From Hydractinia symbiolongicarpus (taxonomy: Eukaryota > Cnidaria > Hydrozoa > Anthoathecata > Hydractiniidae), in NCBI RefSeq assembly GCF_029227915.1, contig NC_079877.1, positions 16,292,851 to 16,356,850 on the forward strand: a stretch of 64,000 nucleotides of DNA, read 5' to 3'. Of this stretch, positions 24,744 to 38,282 are shown piece after piece (position 1 is the stretch's first letter; each line of letters opens with the position of its first letter). The translations under genes were made by a program, and so were the position numbers. The notes under the pieces are model-generated. The model was not told where the DNA came from. It saw only the letters and a program-made list of their open reading frames with translations, and ran no database searches.

Positions 24744-27295
24744 ACCCGACTTGAGATTTACCCGAAATGAGATTTTAAACCGCTATAAAATATCGTTATG
24801 TTTACATGAAGTTTTTCATATCAGGGCTGATGAGTTGTCACATGCAAAATAGTTTTATTGCGGGCAAATCGTGTTTACATAAATATTTTGAGGCCGAAAT
24901 GAAATCAACAGCGAAATGACTTTTATTTCGCATGAAATCATATAAACATTTATTAAGACTACACAAGGTCGATATTTCCACTTGTTGGTGTAAGAACAAA
25001 AAGATAACAGATAAGTTGGAACGAACTCGTCAAGTGTAACAGATTATCTGACTTGGGAGAGCCAGGATTCCTTAATATCAGGACAATTTTACATTTTTTA
25101 TCATGTTACACGCTTCGCAAAGCCGCAAAAATAGTTCTACATGAATTTCATTACTTACAGTCAAGCTAAAATTATTGTGGCCGACCCATTGGGGATTTTC
25201 GTAAGAGTCTTCCAGTCCAGTGGCTTCAAGAGAGAAAATTTTGAAATTCTATAGTATTAGATGGCTGGTGGATACAGCTGTTCCGATGATAATTATTTGT
25301 AACACCGATCAGAGTTTAAGTCATTATAACATTCTTCACCTTGCTTGTCACCACTTCCTTGTGTGCAAGCATACCTGATCTGACTGTGGCGAATAATGAT
25401 ACAAACAAAAGATCTGACCACACGTCAATCAAGAATCGATCATCTCACATTGCAGCCACCTGACAAAGTTCTATAATGGCTTTTACTGGCTAAATACTTA
25501 TAGAATGAACTAGAGTCATTTCCAAATAGCGCAATAGTGTCAGAGATTTCTGCTCTGAAGAAGAAATTAATTTCTATTGTATTTTTCTAACGCGCGAAAT
25601 GAAATCTACAATATAACTTATTGTGAGAGGGATGATTGAAAGTTTTGCAAAACTTTATGGCTTTGATGAGGAAATGTTGTTTTGTAAAAAAATTGTTGAT
25701 AAAGCGTGTCTTGCGTGATTTTTTTGTTATTTTTAATTTTTGTTGGCCATTGACAAGGTTACTTAATAAGTCAAATTAATTAACTGACATTCGCTATTTG
25801 CTGTTAGGTAAAAAATAACATTGCCAAAAGTAGAATGAATTCAGCTTCGTCGCTGAACAAAAAAGCTCTAAACCAGCGGTAGTTTCGTTAAACTGTGCAT
25901 GTGCTATTTAAAAGCTGCTGAGCTTTTGGCACTATAGCGGAAAAATACAACCAAATCGAAACGAGGTTATGTTACTGCGATAAACGGAACTTGATCACAA
26001 AACGGAACAAAAGAGATGCAATTTTCGTAATTATTTGGGGAAAGAGTTGCTATCATTTTAGGATTTATTTTACGCTATTTATTTTAGATGCGCACAAAAT
26101 ATTTCTTAATAGGTTCTGGAACATCAAGATACATAAGAAAATTAATTATGCTTTTTAAAGATGATGATTCCAGGTTAATAACTAATAAATTGATAAAATT
26201 TTATATAGATTTTTTTAGCAGAATAATTTTGCGAATCATTCAATAAGAACAGAGGATTACCAGTTTTGCTCAAGTATTTCTTTGTTGGTTATGTTGGGCT
26301 AATTTTGAAGAATACTTTAGCCAACAATATAAAGTAGTCCATCTTTGTCTATGCCATTTATTATTATTATTATCATCTATATCATCCATATTGCTTTTCT
26401 TTATCTTCCTGTCAAAAGTTAAAACCGAGCTTAAAATCATAGGCCGATATCGGAGAAAAAAACTTTTCTAATTTTTTGTCTTACAGCATTTTCGCAAAGG
26501 ACCACAGAGACGTCACTTTTGTGCTTTAATTTATGAATTTCCTATCGTCTTTCCCATAGTAGCTATCGTCATGTGAACCATAAGAACATACCTGTCAGAG
26601 AGGATCTATCTTATAAAACATTTCCATCGCCATCAGATATGTATTGGCTAGACACAGCACGTTTCAGTCATTTTTGTATCTCCAACATAAAAAATATTTT
26701 TGAGATTTTTTCCGGAACATTTAGATGCTCATAATAATCATCTTGTGATGAAACTATAATTTGCTTATTATAAATAATAAGGAACTGACACTGATGTTTC
26801 ATCCTTTAAGACTGAGATACGAATAGAAAAAGTCACCATATTTTGTTGAACTTTAAAAGAAACAATTGTCAACAATATCAATCCAACCAAAACATCCAAT
26901 CAAACAATTTAGCATGTAAAAATTCATTTGTGTTTTTTATTTAAACCCTTACTAACCTTAAATGTATAAAACATGGAATATTTTAATATTAAAAAAAATT
27001 AAGAAAGAATAAAACTTTTTTCTATGGTGTTAGCTATTGTTAATTCGTTTTTTGCAGTGTAGTATTCCCTACTAAAAGTCTGCGATTGGAACTCGATCAA
27101 TCTTTCAGTTAAAGAGTAATTTCGTCGTGTAGAAAAATTTGTATTAACTATTAGTGCGGCGATGTTTTGAACTTGACACTCTTGAATCACTGGTGAATGA
27201 ATTATGCTTGCATGGAACGCGTGCACATGTAAAATGCTTACTTCACTCGTACCTAGAGCAAGAGTCCTGGGAACGAAGTTGCACCAGTATTCCAT

Positions 27296-27301
27296 TTTAT
27301 T
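27296..27301 (-). promoter_or_regulatory. AATAAA overlapping the stop codon of the TNF-like gene
   Basis: On the minus strand the last sense codon CAA, the stop TAA and the next A form AATAAA. If used, the 3' UTR would be only about 15-25 bases long. Confidence 0.4.
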
Positions 27302-30145
27302 GCGCTTTTTTTAATAAATAAGCGCCAAATTGAGCTTTGTCTTTTGACATGTTGAACTTGATGCCAGTGTCATACGATGCTACCGAAAGATCTTCTCCTT
27401 TCTTTAATTTTACGACACTCGATACGTACCGCGTACACACGGTTTTACACGCGTCGCGAGGCACGGAGGCGACAACTAAAATCTTCCTTCGATTCTTGCG
27501 GATTAAAAAGTGTAAAGTGTTTTTTCTGAATGAAGCGTTATCAGAGAAGAACATCTAAAAATCAACAAGATAGAATCTAAGATGGCGGATACGAACCGTC
27601 AGAGTGTAGCAGATACTTTGTTTTTTTTAAATGTTATTTTAATCATTAAAGCTACTTCGTATTGAAAGACGAAACATAATTTAAGGACTTATATATCCTA
27701 ATCCATTTGTAGCAGTTCTTGCGTCGTAATTGGGGGAAATTCCAACAGATTTATGTCCTTTAGATCGTCTAACCAAGTAGGCTTAAAGAGAGAGGATTCG
27801 CTGGGAAATTGTTTTCAAATAGTTTAAAAACATTCTGAGCTATACAAAAAGTATTCTTTGTAAAAATAGAAGATGCTTGAAATAACGGAATGTTTAAGTT
27901 CTAATGTAATAAAGACAACTCGCAGCTTTTTTGAGGAGATAGGAAAAAATTCAAGAGAAAAACAAAAACGGTCCTACTACGATATACTTCAAGTTCATTA
28001 TATCCGACTTAAGCGGCGGCTACTGTGTGACGAAAATCGGTACAAAAAATACGATGGCGCTAAAATCACCCTCTTTTAACAACCTTGTCACTCAGGACTC
28101 CTTTTCGCTTTTCTTATACCTCAAATATAAAATAGCGAAAAGGAGTCTTGGGGACGAGTTTGCCTCATTTAATTGGTTTGGAATAACAATACAGAAGTAG
28201 CATTTTAGTAAAATCTAATAATCGTCTACTGATGAATAAAGAAGTCAATTTACTATTTATATTATTTGCATTGTTATTCCATCTTCTTAACCATGAATGG
28301 TGTTGTTGTATGTAAGTGCTTTTGGCTTATAGATTTTCTCTGAAAAGTGTGACTAATTTCATATTAATTTCCAGTTAATTCTAGCAACTTGAACTAAAAC
28401 CGAAACGAAACGTCATTACCACAAGGACGGCAGAATTTTAAAGCTCGCCACAAGCAATTTGAAAAGCTGTTTCTATGTAAGAAACACGCACTACGAACTT
28501 GTTAATGTTGTTCACAGCGGGCTTAGAGATAAGGTCTTAAATTGTGCTGACATTAGAACCTCTGATTTCGGATCTTTTTTCGTCTTGGAGCAAATTGTTT
28601 CAAAAAGCGAACATCGCAGAAAGTGCAGATAGCGCATTTTTGGAGTCGGTTACTCGGCCCATACCCCTGTCCAAGTCTAGCAGCTGCTGAGTACTGGTCA
28701 AGTGATACCATTATGTCATTTTAAGAAACAGTTCAATAACAGCATTTGCCAAAATATTTTGTCCGGATTGCAGAGTACTTTTTTTAAACACTATTTTGTT
28801 CTCACAAAAAGCAGCTATAGTATGATCTGAGAATTTTGTATCTTGTAATTTTTTAAGCCTCCGAAAATGTCTCCCAAACTGGTCTCCAGGGCTATTTTTT
28901 CTCCTCTTTGAAATAAGGAGGATTTTGTATTTAGCTATATTAGAAAGCAGAGAGGTCTCGACACGAAGTTGCGCGAGCCCAGATTTCTTTGATACATACC
29001 TGAGCATATATGAAGTAGTAGCCTGTTACTTTTATTTGGATGTATTCATGAAATTTTGAGATATCACCACGACTTAAAGTTGTTTCCCAATTTCTGATTG
29101 GGTGGCCTGAAATAATAATTTCATTAAAACCGTCGAAATGGGTAGTATGGGACGAATTAAAAACTTATGAGTTGAATATTTACTGACCTGAGACAGTTTC
29201 TTCGAGCTGATTGTTTCCACCAACAAAATTAATGGCAATAAAAGGAGTCTAAAAAAAAAGAAATGTTTATTTTTTGGTAAGTAATATGATACTTAGGAAA
29301 TAACCGTAGTAGCTAAGAGGATTTAGGCCTAACTCCCACTTTGAAAATTGTGTTATAAGGCCTGGTTACGAGTATCAAACAAATTTATCATCAAAACAAC
29401 AGGACTTATATTTAATTATTAAAGTCATATTACAAAACCTAAGAGCCATTGTGTCTTTTCGGTCGCTTTTGCTTTTACTAGGAAATCCACAAAAGCCATT
29501 TAATTAAAAAACGTATTTTTCGCACGATCGTTTTTTGGCAGCCTCGTTGATAGTTTTTTTAATTTAAAAAGTTTAAGTGCCCTCCTACACACGGACTTTC
29601 TATATGAAATAAACTTTCACCGAATTTCATAAAAGTTTACAAAACAGGCTTTGTCACGCACCAAAAAGCAACCTCAACTTCAGTACTCTTTGGTAGCGTT
29701 TCTTTATATAAGAATAGAATTGGGGAACAGATTGGTTTAGGTTAAGATTCCAACATATTACCTTTCCAACAGAATTCGCCACTTTTAAAAAATATTTCGG
29801 ATTCGATTTACTTGGTTTTGAGGTGGGATTGATTGTCTTGTGTTTTTCGTTTTCCACTTCGACCTGCAGTTCGTACACACTTTGCTTCGTAGTGTCCAAA
29901 TCATTCTTCACATGAAAATACGCAAATGAAGTCATCACCATGACAGCGAGAAAAGATAAGAACAGCAAAAGCAGCACCGACATTGATCTTGAAAGTTTGA
30001 ATCGACGTGTATTCTTAACATTTGGTGATGAAAAAAATTTTGCATTTCCATCTTCGCAAAGTACTGCAGTTTCTTTACAGGATAACTCGTCTTCTTTCAC
30101 TCCACTTTCGCTTTTATGTATTTTATAGACAAACATTTCAGACAT
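27297..30145 (-). CDS. TNF superfamily ligand, type II membrane protein, 4 exons
   Basis: Exons on the minus strand are 30145-29762, 29248-29188, 29106-29000 and 27554-27297, all with GT-AG borders and matching phases, giving 269 residues. Exon 1 encodes a cytoplasmic tail of about 54 residues, a membrane segment at about 55-78 (SVLLLLFLSFLAVMVM) and a heptad-like stalk to about residue 103. No initial signal peptide is seen, as in type II proteins. Exons 2-4 form the TNF homology domain: PFIAINFVGG, then KVTGYYFIYAQ (the conserved G-Y-F-Y-A-Q strand), then LKKGEDLSV and the final FGAYLL. A Cys pair (ACKTVC) may form a disulphide. Such ligands act as trimers on TNF receptors in immunity, death or development. 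No clear furin site is visible in the stalk. The receptor is unknown. Confidence 0.88.
28081..28160. repeat. foldback MITE of the CTCGTCCCCAGG family in TNF intron 3
   Basis: The left arm (AACCTTGTCACTCAGGACTC then CTTTTCGCT) pairs with the inverse of the right arm ending TTGGGGACGAGTT. It is about 80 bp long and lies inside the last intron of the TNF-like gene. Confidence 0.65.
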
Positions 30146-33100
30146 GTTTAGTTGACTGGAAATTTGAATTTTTAAGCAACAATAAGTCGTTATCTATTTA
30201 TAACCGCTCAATCGTAGTACTTTCCCCTTTGATTATTTTAATAAATAGAGACTCTCCCCCGTAGTCTTAAGCCGTTTAACATTTAAAGTGCAAGAAAACA
30301 ACCAAGGGTGAACCATAACAAGAAAAGACTACCATTATATGTCAATAATCTATACAAATACTTCTTGGAAAAGTAACAAAATGACATGTCTCGCTACTTG
30401 CGTTACCCTTTTGCGTGACAGACAGACATTCAAAAAACCTAGAGGAGGATAGAAATAGAAAAATATTTATTTCTAGCGTCCTAGGAAAAACCTAACAGGC
30501 TGGACTTAGACTTTTAAAAAACCTTTGAGATTGTAGTTTTTTTTAGCGCAGACATTGTAACATGTTTAACTGTATAACTAATTGTCGTAAGAAAAACTTT
30601 TTAGAGGATTTTTTGTGCGACCCATTATTAAGCGTTTCCACTGTAGAGAAGTTTAAGGGTAATATAAATTGGATCCTTCAAACAACGTGAAGAGTTTTCG
30701 TAATAAGGGGGAGCTGGAATATGAATGCGAATTGTTTTTACTCAAATAAGGCGTTTGAAACGTACAAGCTGACAGTAGAAAATACGGTCCATACAGTGCT
30801 AGTATATATCAGAATCAATTGATTATAATGTGTGTGACGGATAATTTGAGAAACGTTCTTGTCGGCAGAAAAAATAAATACTCTTTATCATTCTAAAGGA
30901 ATTTTTACATATGATATGTGATATCTATCCTCCTACGTGAAACTCTGTCTGGTATCCAATAATAATATTTGATAAACCTTTTCTGTGTTGTTTTATCCAA
31001 AGAGAATGGCTTCTTATGATTCAGTTATTTATTCGTGTATCATGATTAATTGAAAGTCATTAACTTCGCTAGGTGGACCTTTAATTTAATTGTTTTCTTA
31101 CTTCAATGAGTCCTTTGGTAGCGGGATTGTTAACCTGACCAAAGATTGGTTTTAATTATTTCTTTTCAATTACTCATACCTTTTTTTGCCAGGGAACAAC
31201 TAAAATCTATAGCTGAAAAATACTACAAGTATTCAATGACTGAGAGGGAATTTCATGTCACTGTCCTGTCATGTGCTTGTTACAAAGTAGAAAGTTCATA
31301 TGCTTTTTTAGCATATGCTATTACGCGTTTTTGATAAGCATAAGCTAATAAGAACACAATAAAGGTTTTTTCATCTTCTTAGAGAAAATTTTATTTAAAT
31401 GTGTGTCTACTAACATTATGGAGGTCATGAGATAAAAATGGAAAATTTCGCACCCACAAATATATATTTTGTTATCCGAATTTTTTTTTTAGAGGAATTA
31501 AGAACGACTTTAGGTTTCATAGAATCAATCTAAGTTCTACATATATACTGCTTGAACCTAAATAAACGCCCAACGCCCAACTCATCAACACACCCTACCA
31601 CCCTCTATTTAATCTTCTCTGCTCAAGGTATCTCGACCTTCTTATTGTACTGTAATATATGTATTTTATGACGTAGTAAAAAATTTATCAGCTCCTTCCT
31701 CCCCGCTAGGTTTAACAACTTAATGAGTGCTGGGGAGGGGCGGGATGGAAGGGCGTTAATTAGCAGAAACATGTATGGTAATTACTACAATACCAATTAG
31801 TCCGAGCTTCCAAAGCTAAAACATATGTAGCTAATTATTTTATATAAAAATAAAGATTTCTTCGTAGTATAATTTGTCCTATATTTTTCAAGTTCGTTGT
31901 TTGGATCCAAACTTGATCCTGGATCTTTTGTCTCTTTTTGTCTATCTAATGGCGAGACAAATTTGAACCTTTTTCGTCATATCTTTGAAGACAAAAAGCT
32001 CTGGGGACGAGATTGTTTGCATCATATGTCTGGTGATAACAACCACTTATTAGTGTCAAATAGATAGAAGCATGGAATTCATAACGACAATTTATTTTTG
32101 TTTTTTAAAACGATAAGTTCCGAGAATTCTTTTCTCCTCACAGATAAGACAGAATTAAAATATTTTGGAGATATAAATGTTTACTTCGAAACAACAACGT
32201 AGTTTGCATTAATTCAATTATTTTAATTTGTTTGCGATTTACCTTGCCAGTAATACGTATCTGTACAATCTTGGAGAAAGCTGCAGTTTTTTTTGCCATT
32301 TTTTATGACTAAGTCAAAATCAGCGTCTCTGCAGCTGCACAGGCAAGCAAGGCGGAGAAGTTTTATAATATGCTAGTCGCATTATATACATTACGGAAAT
32401 AATGCCGAGCATAAAAAAAAAAAAGGTCCTGAAATCATGGTCATATTAATGTTAGCCATATGGATCTAAACAATTAACCTATGATCCCCAAATCTGCCCA
32501 CTTTCACCGTAAATAATAGAGTATAGAAATCTTCAACATGATAACTTGTTGCAACCAACTTTCAAAATTGTAGATCTCTAGCAAGCTGCAATAATTTCAC
32601 TCTCCGTTTTACATAACTTGTAGTTCTGAAGCAGGGTATATAACTGACGTAAATTGTAACATTTTTTCAATTACAAGTACATTGTAAAAGATGAAAGATT
32701 GTTCTATTTTTATTTTGTTAATTTACAATTTTTTTGGAAAATTTTTTTAGAACAAATGATTTCCAACACACCTCATTTAACACCTAATTCAGGAAAAAAA
32801 ATAAAAAGGTTTCTAAGACCTCGGTTTGAAAACCTTCTACTAGAAAGGGCTTGTACTTTAACTACAGTGAAAGCTCTTTGAAGCAAACATTCTTTGTACC
32901 GGACATCTCTCTACAATGGACATTTTTCTCAGGAAAAGATCAAATGATTGTCAAACTCTTATAATAAACTTCTATACTGCTGATACTTTATATAGCAGAC
33001 ACCATTCTATAGCGGACGTCGTGTTTAGGTTCTAATTCGGACCTCTCTATAGATGATACACGTATTGATATTTTATATAAAACTATTTTTGTAAGAAGTC

Positions 33101-34503
33101 TGCCTATATTTCACTTAAAATGGAAATGTTAAAAGTTCAAAATGTCACATTGTCTGCACTAAGATAAAGTCAAATTTTGAAGGGTTTTTTTGCGAAGTCT
33201 TGAGTCTTTAGGCTCCTTTTTTCACAACCAGTCTCTTAACACACCCTTCGTTTATTCCAGGCACCAATTTAAGATGTAGTAGAAACTTGAGTTCTGATTG
33301 TGCTTAATAGGAGAAGTTTGCTTGTATTTTTTGCAATGATCTTTTATTTACCTACACTGAAACTGGACCACTCTTTAGCTATTAGATGTAATTGGAGTGA
33401 AAGGAATATGGTTTTCCGAATTACCAGGTAAACAAATATTGCTGATACCGTGTATAGTATTGCTGTGGTGACTTTGTTAGCAAGGGTGGTTAAAATTGTG
33501 GAGACTAGATAATTGCATGATGGGAAATGTAGGGAAAAAAATGTTTTCTCTTTGTAAATTTTGTTATTTGTAAAAGCTTGGATTGGCCTAATTTTTATCA
33601 ATTTGTGAGTGTTGATAATTTTGTTGCTTTTTTGAGAAATAAGTGGCCGAAGAAAAGTAAATACATACTTTTATTTATCAACATTTTTACTATAAAGCAT
33701 ATACTGGAATAATTCGACGCTAGGAGAAAATACAAACAAAATCATCCTAGCTCGACATATTGATTAAATGCCATTATGTCCGAATCTAAAATTCCCAAAC
33801 TAAAAAAATTGGTTTATTTGGCACGTACAGAGAGGCTAGTTTGGCTAAAAGTTATTTAACCAAAAATTCTGAAAACTAGCCAAGTCGTTAAAGAGTGAAC
33901 AAACTTGAAAAGAGCAGGCCTCTCTGCAAAAACAAAAAGTTCAAACCATAACAAGAATTGTCTCGATAGGTTCCCCGAAAGGAATGCGTCAAACTCAAAA
34001 AACATTCAGACAGAGCAAGCCAAAAATGTTTTTATTTAACCATAAACGCGGGTTTGCACCTAAGAAATGATTGAAAGGGGACACTTTACTTTAATTGCTG
34101 TGATCTGATTGGTTGATTTCGATTCTCTAATTGTCTCATCAACTAATAAATAGCCGAAAATAATTATTATCAATGCCCGCCGACAACAGCTGTCTGTCGA
34201 AACGTATTCTAGAATAAACTTGCTTAATCATGACATGCTGATATCTATATTATTCAATACAATGACTCAACAGATATGTGGAAATACTCTTTTTAGAAAG
34301 AAGACTTATGTCCCATCCAAGAAAACAACAAACATATTTGGAGAATATTTCTTGCTACTGTCAAACAGAAGAATATTACAAGCAAGTTACAGCTTGATTT
34401 TTAGGACATATTTTTCTATGTTATTACATATTTTCCTATAAACTTTTTTCCTCTGTTTGTTCTAAAAAAGAACATCACTCAACCCAGCTTTTAAGTTTTT
34501 TTC
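30146..34503. other. intergenic, between the TNF-like gene and paralogue A
   Basis: No gene is supported. It holds a CTCGTCCCC-type repeat end near 31975-32015. A decayed stretch at about 32865-33060 has repeated TATAGCGGAC/CTCTCTATAG wording that resembles Tigger-like elements. The rest is AT-rich with no clear structure. Confidence 0.5.
30195..30202 (-). promoter_or_regulatory. TATA box of the TNF-like gene
   Basis: TATAAATA on the minus strand lies 50-57 bases upstream of the start codon. It suits a start site roughly 25-30 bases further down and a short 5' UTR. It was found only by position and sequence. Confidence 0.45.
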
Positions 34504-34509
34504 TTTATT
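34504..34509 (-). promoter_or_regulatory. AATAAA overlapping the stop codon of paralogue A
   Basis: The stop TAA and the next four bases give TAATAAA, so the cleavage signal begins inside the stop codon. The same arrangement is seen in the TNF-like gene. Confidence 0.4.
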
Positions 34510-35032
34510 ACGTTATCACTTTTTGAAATGATTGATCTGATTGACCTGATTCAATTAGTATTTCCTTCTCTGAAACTGCTTCTGTTTTTTCTCCTGTCAG
34601 ATTTTCCATTGAAGCTGTTGATAGCTCGCTTATAGCTTCCAAATCATTTGAATAAGTATTGGACATGAGGGAATCCCAACGTTTGTTTTTAAACGATAAA
34701 CAGCCTGAAGTGTTCCCTGTGGAGGGTTTTATCGGCAATGTGTAACTGCGTTTCCTCCGTTCTGCTGTAAAATTTTGAAAGGTCTTGTAAGAATCTCCAG
34801 AAAGAAAGCAGTCGCGCTGAAGTAGAACTGACGAGTTTGTGCTGTGACAGGAAAACGATTTCTTTAAAGGTCTTTTTGGGGTTTGATTCTTATTGACGGT
34901 AACGTAGCGATATATGTAATCATCTTGCATCGTTGGGATGGTTGAGATGACCAGAGTGGTGATTAGGTTTTCTTTTAAACCAAATGCATTTGTGTAGGCT
35001 GACAAGAAGTCTTCATGCTGGCTGTTATCCAT
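34508..35032 (-). CDS. unrecognised disordered protein with 14-3-3-type site, paralogue A
   Basis: An intact single-exon ORF of 174 residues, rich in Ser, Thr, Asn and Lys, without membrane segment or globular domain that I can see. It is a paralogue of the gene at 43847-44359. Shared features, in order, are an acidic start with NAFGLK at residues 15-20 (NAFELK in the other), DDYIYRY near 37-43, RPLKKSFS at 54-61, RDCFLS at 73-78, and RKRSYTLP at 93-100. The last fits the Akt consensus RxRxxS/T and the mode-1 14-3-3 consensus RSx(S/T)xP. Conserved blocks in otherwise diverged sequence argue that this is a real gene. The start is conserved between copies, and the AATAAA overlaps the stop. A role as a phosphorylation-regulated adaptor is inference only. 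Confidence 0.65.
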   Translation of the reverse strand: MDNSQHEDFLSAYTNAFGLKENLITTLVISTIPTMQDDYIYRYVTVNKNQTPKRPLKKSFSCHSTNSSVLLQRDCFLSGDSYKTFQNFTAERRKRSYTLPIKPSTGNTSGCLSFKNKRWDSLMSNTYSNDLEAISELSTASMENLTGEKTEAVSEKEILIESGQSDQSFQKVIT

Positions 35033-38000
35033 TTTTTTTTTGTCTTTGAATTTTTATTACTTGTGCCTAAACGTAAAATATAGAGGGTTTTAAAAGTGAC
35101 TAAGAGAGCGTTCAAAATTGAAATAATCGTAATTTTTATTTAGTAAGTTTGTTTTAAAAATTGTAAATCTGTTTTTTAAACTAAAAGACATTATTTTTTT
35201 TGGTTGTCCAGAGATTTCAAGTCTAATTCTCGCGTTAGTTGAATAAAGCAAAATTAAGCTTATTTAGCACAACCGCCTTCTTTCAAAATTAAAATCTACA
35301 TGACTGTAGTTCGATAATAAGATAAATTTAAAAAAAATAAGCCATAAATAAGCCAGATTTTCGTGAGGTCACTCTTTTCATTAGAGCCGAATAATAACAA
35401 ATACTTCCACAGTAATACACTATTGTGTTTCTGATACATGCAACTTTTTATGTCTGCAACTTCTTTCTGCAACCTTACTCAGCAATCCAAAAATAACAAC
35501 CCACTTTTCAAAGAAGAAGACGAAGAAACTAATCTTAATTTAGCTTATTGAAAAACATCAGTTGAAAGTAGAGAAGAGGAAACAGCTGTTTTAAAGTAAA
35601 TGTTTTCTGATTTACAAAAAATGTATGTTTAAAAATCAAAACAAAACAATATACAAAGTTCATAATATTGATAAAACGTGGATCGGCGTTTTCTTTTTCT
35701 AAAAAGAACGGATTAACAGAACGGAGTGCAATAAAAATATTCGGTTTTATTTTTTGGAAAGGTCATCGCTTTAGAGGTTTGACCTAGCACCAAATAGGAA
35801 TAGGTTATGTAACTTAATATTTTTTCGTGAAAAATAGATGACAATAGATGCTACAATATTATTTTCTAATTTGCTGACAAACTCAATAATAAGACTCAAC
35901 AACTTCGACTATAATAGCTGTGTCATCTCAATTAGTTCGAGAACTAATTAACGTGTTCGTGTTTTAAAAGAGTGTGCCTTTAAAATTTAAAACCCCTTGA
36001 CTTGCTTTGGCCATACACACGTATATAAATGAATAATCCACCTAAATATCGAAAGATGAGGGTTGGGGTCGCAAAAACCGTAACGTACGTAATTTTAAGA
36101 TTTTTTAACTTGCTAACAATTCAAGTAATTATCACTCCAATTTTTAATTCCGTTACATTTGTTGTTTCAAAGTCAGACTCCCTATCCCTATCTATGCCAC
36201 CTAGTGTATGACGTTAAAAGATAAATTTTTTTATAAGAACTTGGAATTTTGGTTGGGGTGTTCTTATTCTATTTCTAATGTTCAGCCTGAAATATGTTTT
36301 TCTTATTTTATCCATTTTTTGTTTGAAAATAAATGTTGCGTTGGAAAATTATTTCCCATGTTTTTGTTTGTTTGGATTACATCAGCGATTTCTGACAAAA
36401 AATTATAACAAACGACAGAAGAAATATAATCTTACCTTGTTTGGCGAACTCGCACAATTTGAAGTTTGAAAAACATATAACAACATCTAACGTGATCAAT
36501 GAACGTGATGACGATATTCTAAATTGTCAAAAACTGGCGTGTAGGCGATGGGTATGATTCAAATGAAGCTCAAGTGAAGCGACAACATTTCAAAAGATAC
36601 GTCGAAAATCCACACCTTCTTATATATAAGTTATACAACACATTATGACGCAAAAAGTTCGAGCGTTTGTAATTAGAACAGAATATTGTGGACAAATGTA
36701 CTCTGAACTCTCTCCCTTTCTCTCTACACCTTTCGAACAACACAAATTTGAGTTGAGGCTTACTGTTACTTACAGTCCTGTATTTTACAACCTCAACTAT
36801 TGCCTACTTTTGCTTGTTGACTATCTACCTGTTTATTTGATAAGACCAAATGCTTGCTCCGTCAGTCTGGAGCGTCATTTGAACTTTACACGTTTGTCGT
36901 ATAGAACCTAAGGATGAAAAAAGTTCGAGAGAGAAAAAGAATATGTTCGAAATACACAGCGTTTAAAATAAGGATAATGTATTGCATATATTCTCAAAGA
37001 ATTTAAAGATGCTCGTTTTGAATTATATTTCGAACAAAGTTAAAATCTCTACTTTTTGCAGATAATGTAAGCCGAGGGTTTTTATCCTGATATATTGGAC
37101 TCATCAAAACCTAGTCAGAAAGAAAAGCCGTTGTAGCGGTTTTACATGCTTATAGTATGATCGAATAAGTTGAGTTCACTTGATTGTCAACTGGAAGACA
37201 TCCTAAAGTCAAATTTGCTCAAATAGTCATCATTTTAAGGCCACTTTGACCGCGTTTCTTTAAGTTTTAGTAAGCCACTGATCTGTTTGTTTATTGGTAC
37301 ATACTCGAATCTTTATTTACACGATCAAATATGTTGAAATCATTTCTATTACAATGCTTTATTTCAACAGGGACTTAAATGAGGGAAAAGCAGCAATTTC
37401 CATCGTTTTATCACTCCATTGCTTCATAACAACGAAAATGGAACAACTGGTGTGGGGGGAGGAACTTTTTTAACATTTTACGCGAATAGAATCTACATTT
37501 TCCTCAGAGAATTAAAACCCAGTGATTAAAAAGTTATATAAAGCACGTCAATATGTGCCGATTTAACTTTATAAAGTTCCTAACTCCCGTTTCTTATATT
37601 AAAAATAATGGTTCCATTTTGCGAAAACCGCCTGTAATTAAATATTCGGTCAACGTGGAGAAAACCTGCACTGGTCTACAGTGTTCCTCCAGGACTGGTT
37701 AAAGCTCTTCAAAAAATTCAATGAAATATTTTATGCACTGCTGGCATAAAATATTGATTTGCTCTGTTGAGTCGGTAGATATATGTCGTACTAGTTATTA
37801 AATCTACCGGCGGCTACTTGATTACTGCGTCGGGTTTTCTTTTTTTTATTTGCACTAATTTCCGCGCAAACAATCTATTCCGTACGTATTACTTTATATA
37901 TAGTATAAACGTATTTCAGGCGTCATAATTTTCGCACAAAACGTTTTGCGCCTAAATTAATGCAGTAGAAGACGGCTGTTATCATCTGATGCAAGCTTCT

Positions 38001-38282
38001 AAGGTTGCTGTGAAAAACTAGCAAGCCTCTGCAAAGAGTTAGAGCTGTTTAAATGAGTTTTAAGACTTTATTTATTAATGTTTTTTTTCGGAAAAATATT
38101 TGTGTCAGGGGCTACCATTTAAAAAATAGGAAGCCACTGGTGTGTCTGTGCGTGACCTGTTCTGTGAAAGATAACCTTTATAAGACAGTCGAACAGCTAC
38201 GAAGTATATTTTAGCGTCGTTGCGCAAAATGAAAAGCAATACAAAAGTTTTGTAATTTCTTTCCTACCATGCATCTCCAACC

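Larger units (their letters stand above)
21397..27295. other. intergenic, repeat-rich
   Basis: No gene is supported. It contains an inverted repeat at 21913-21963, a palindrome at 22559-22594, a 32-bp tandem repeat at 24651-24743 and several CTCGTCCCC-type repeat ends near 23690-23830. The ORF at 26999-27295 runs through a repeat end and looks like chance. Confidence 0.55.

Noticed and set aside
26999-27295. 98-codon minus-strand ORF directly after the TNF-like stop codon
   Set aside because: It lies downstream of a natural stop, contains a CTCGTTCCC-type repeat end, and has no recognisable domain. Most likely it is chance in 3' flanking DNA.
28711-29007. 98-codon minus-strand ORF overlapping the end of TNF exon 3
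   Set aside because: Exon 3 ends at a good donor (28999), and the next true exon at 27554 continues the TNF fold. The rest of this ORF is intron.
29654-29761. C-terminal 35 codons of the ORF containing TNF exon 1
   Set aside because: They follow a consensus donor AAG|GTAATA and are read-through into intron 1.
32865-33060. Possible second Tigger-like element
   Set aside because: The GTACCGGAC/TATAGCGGAC phrases suggest it, but no pair of inverted ends could be defined.
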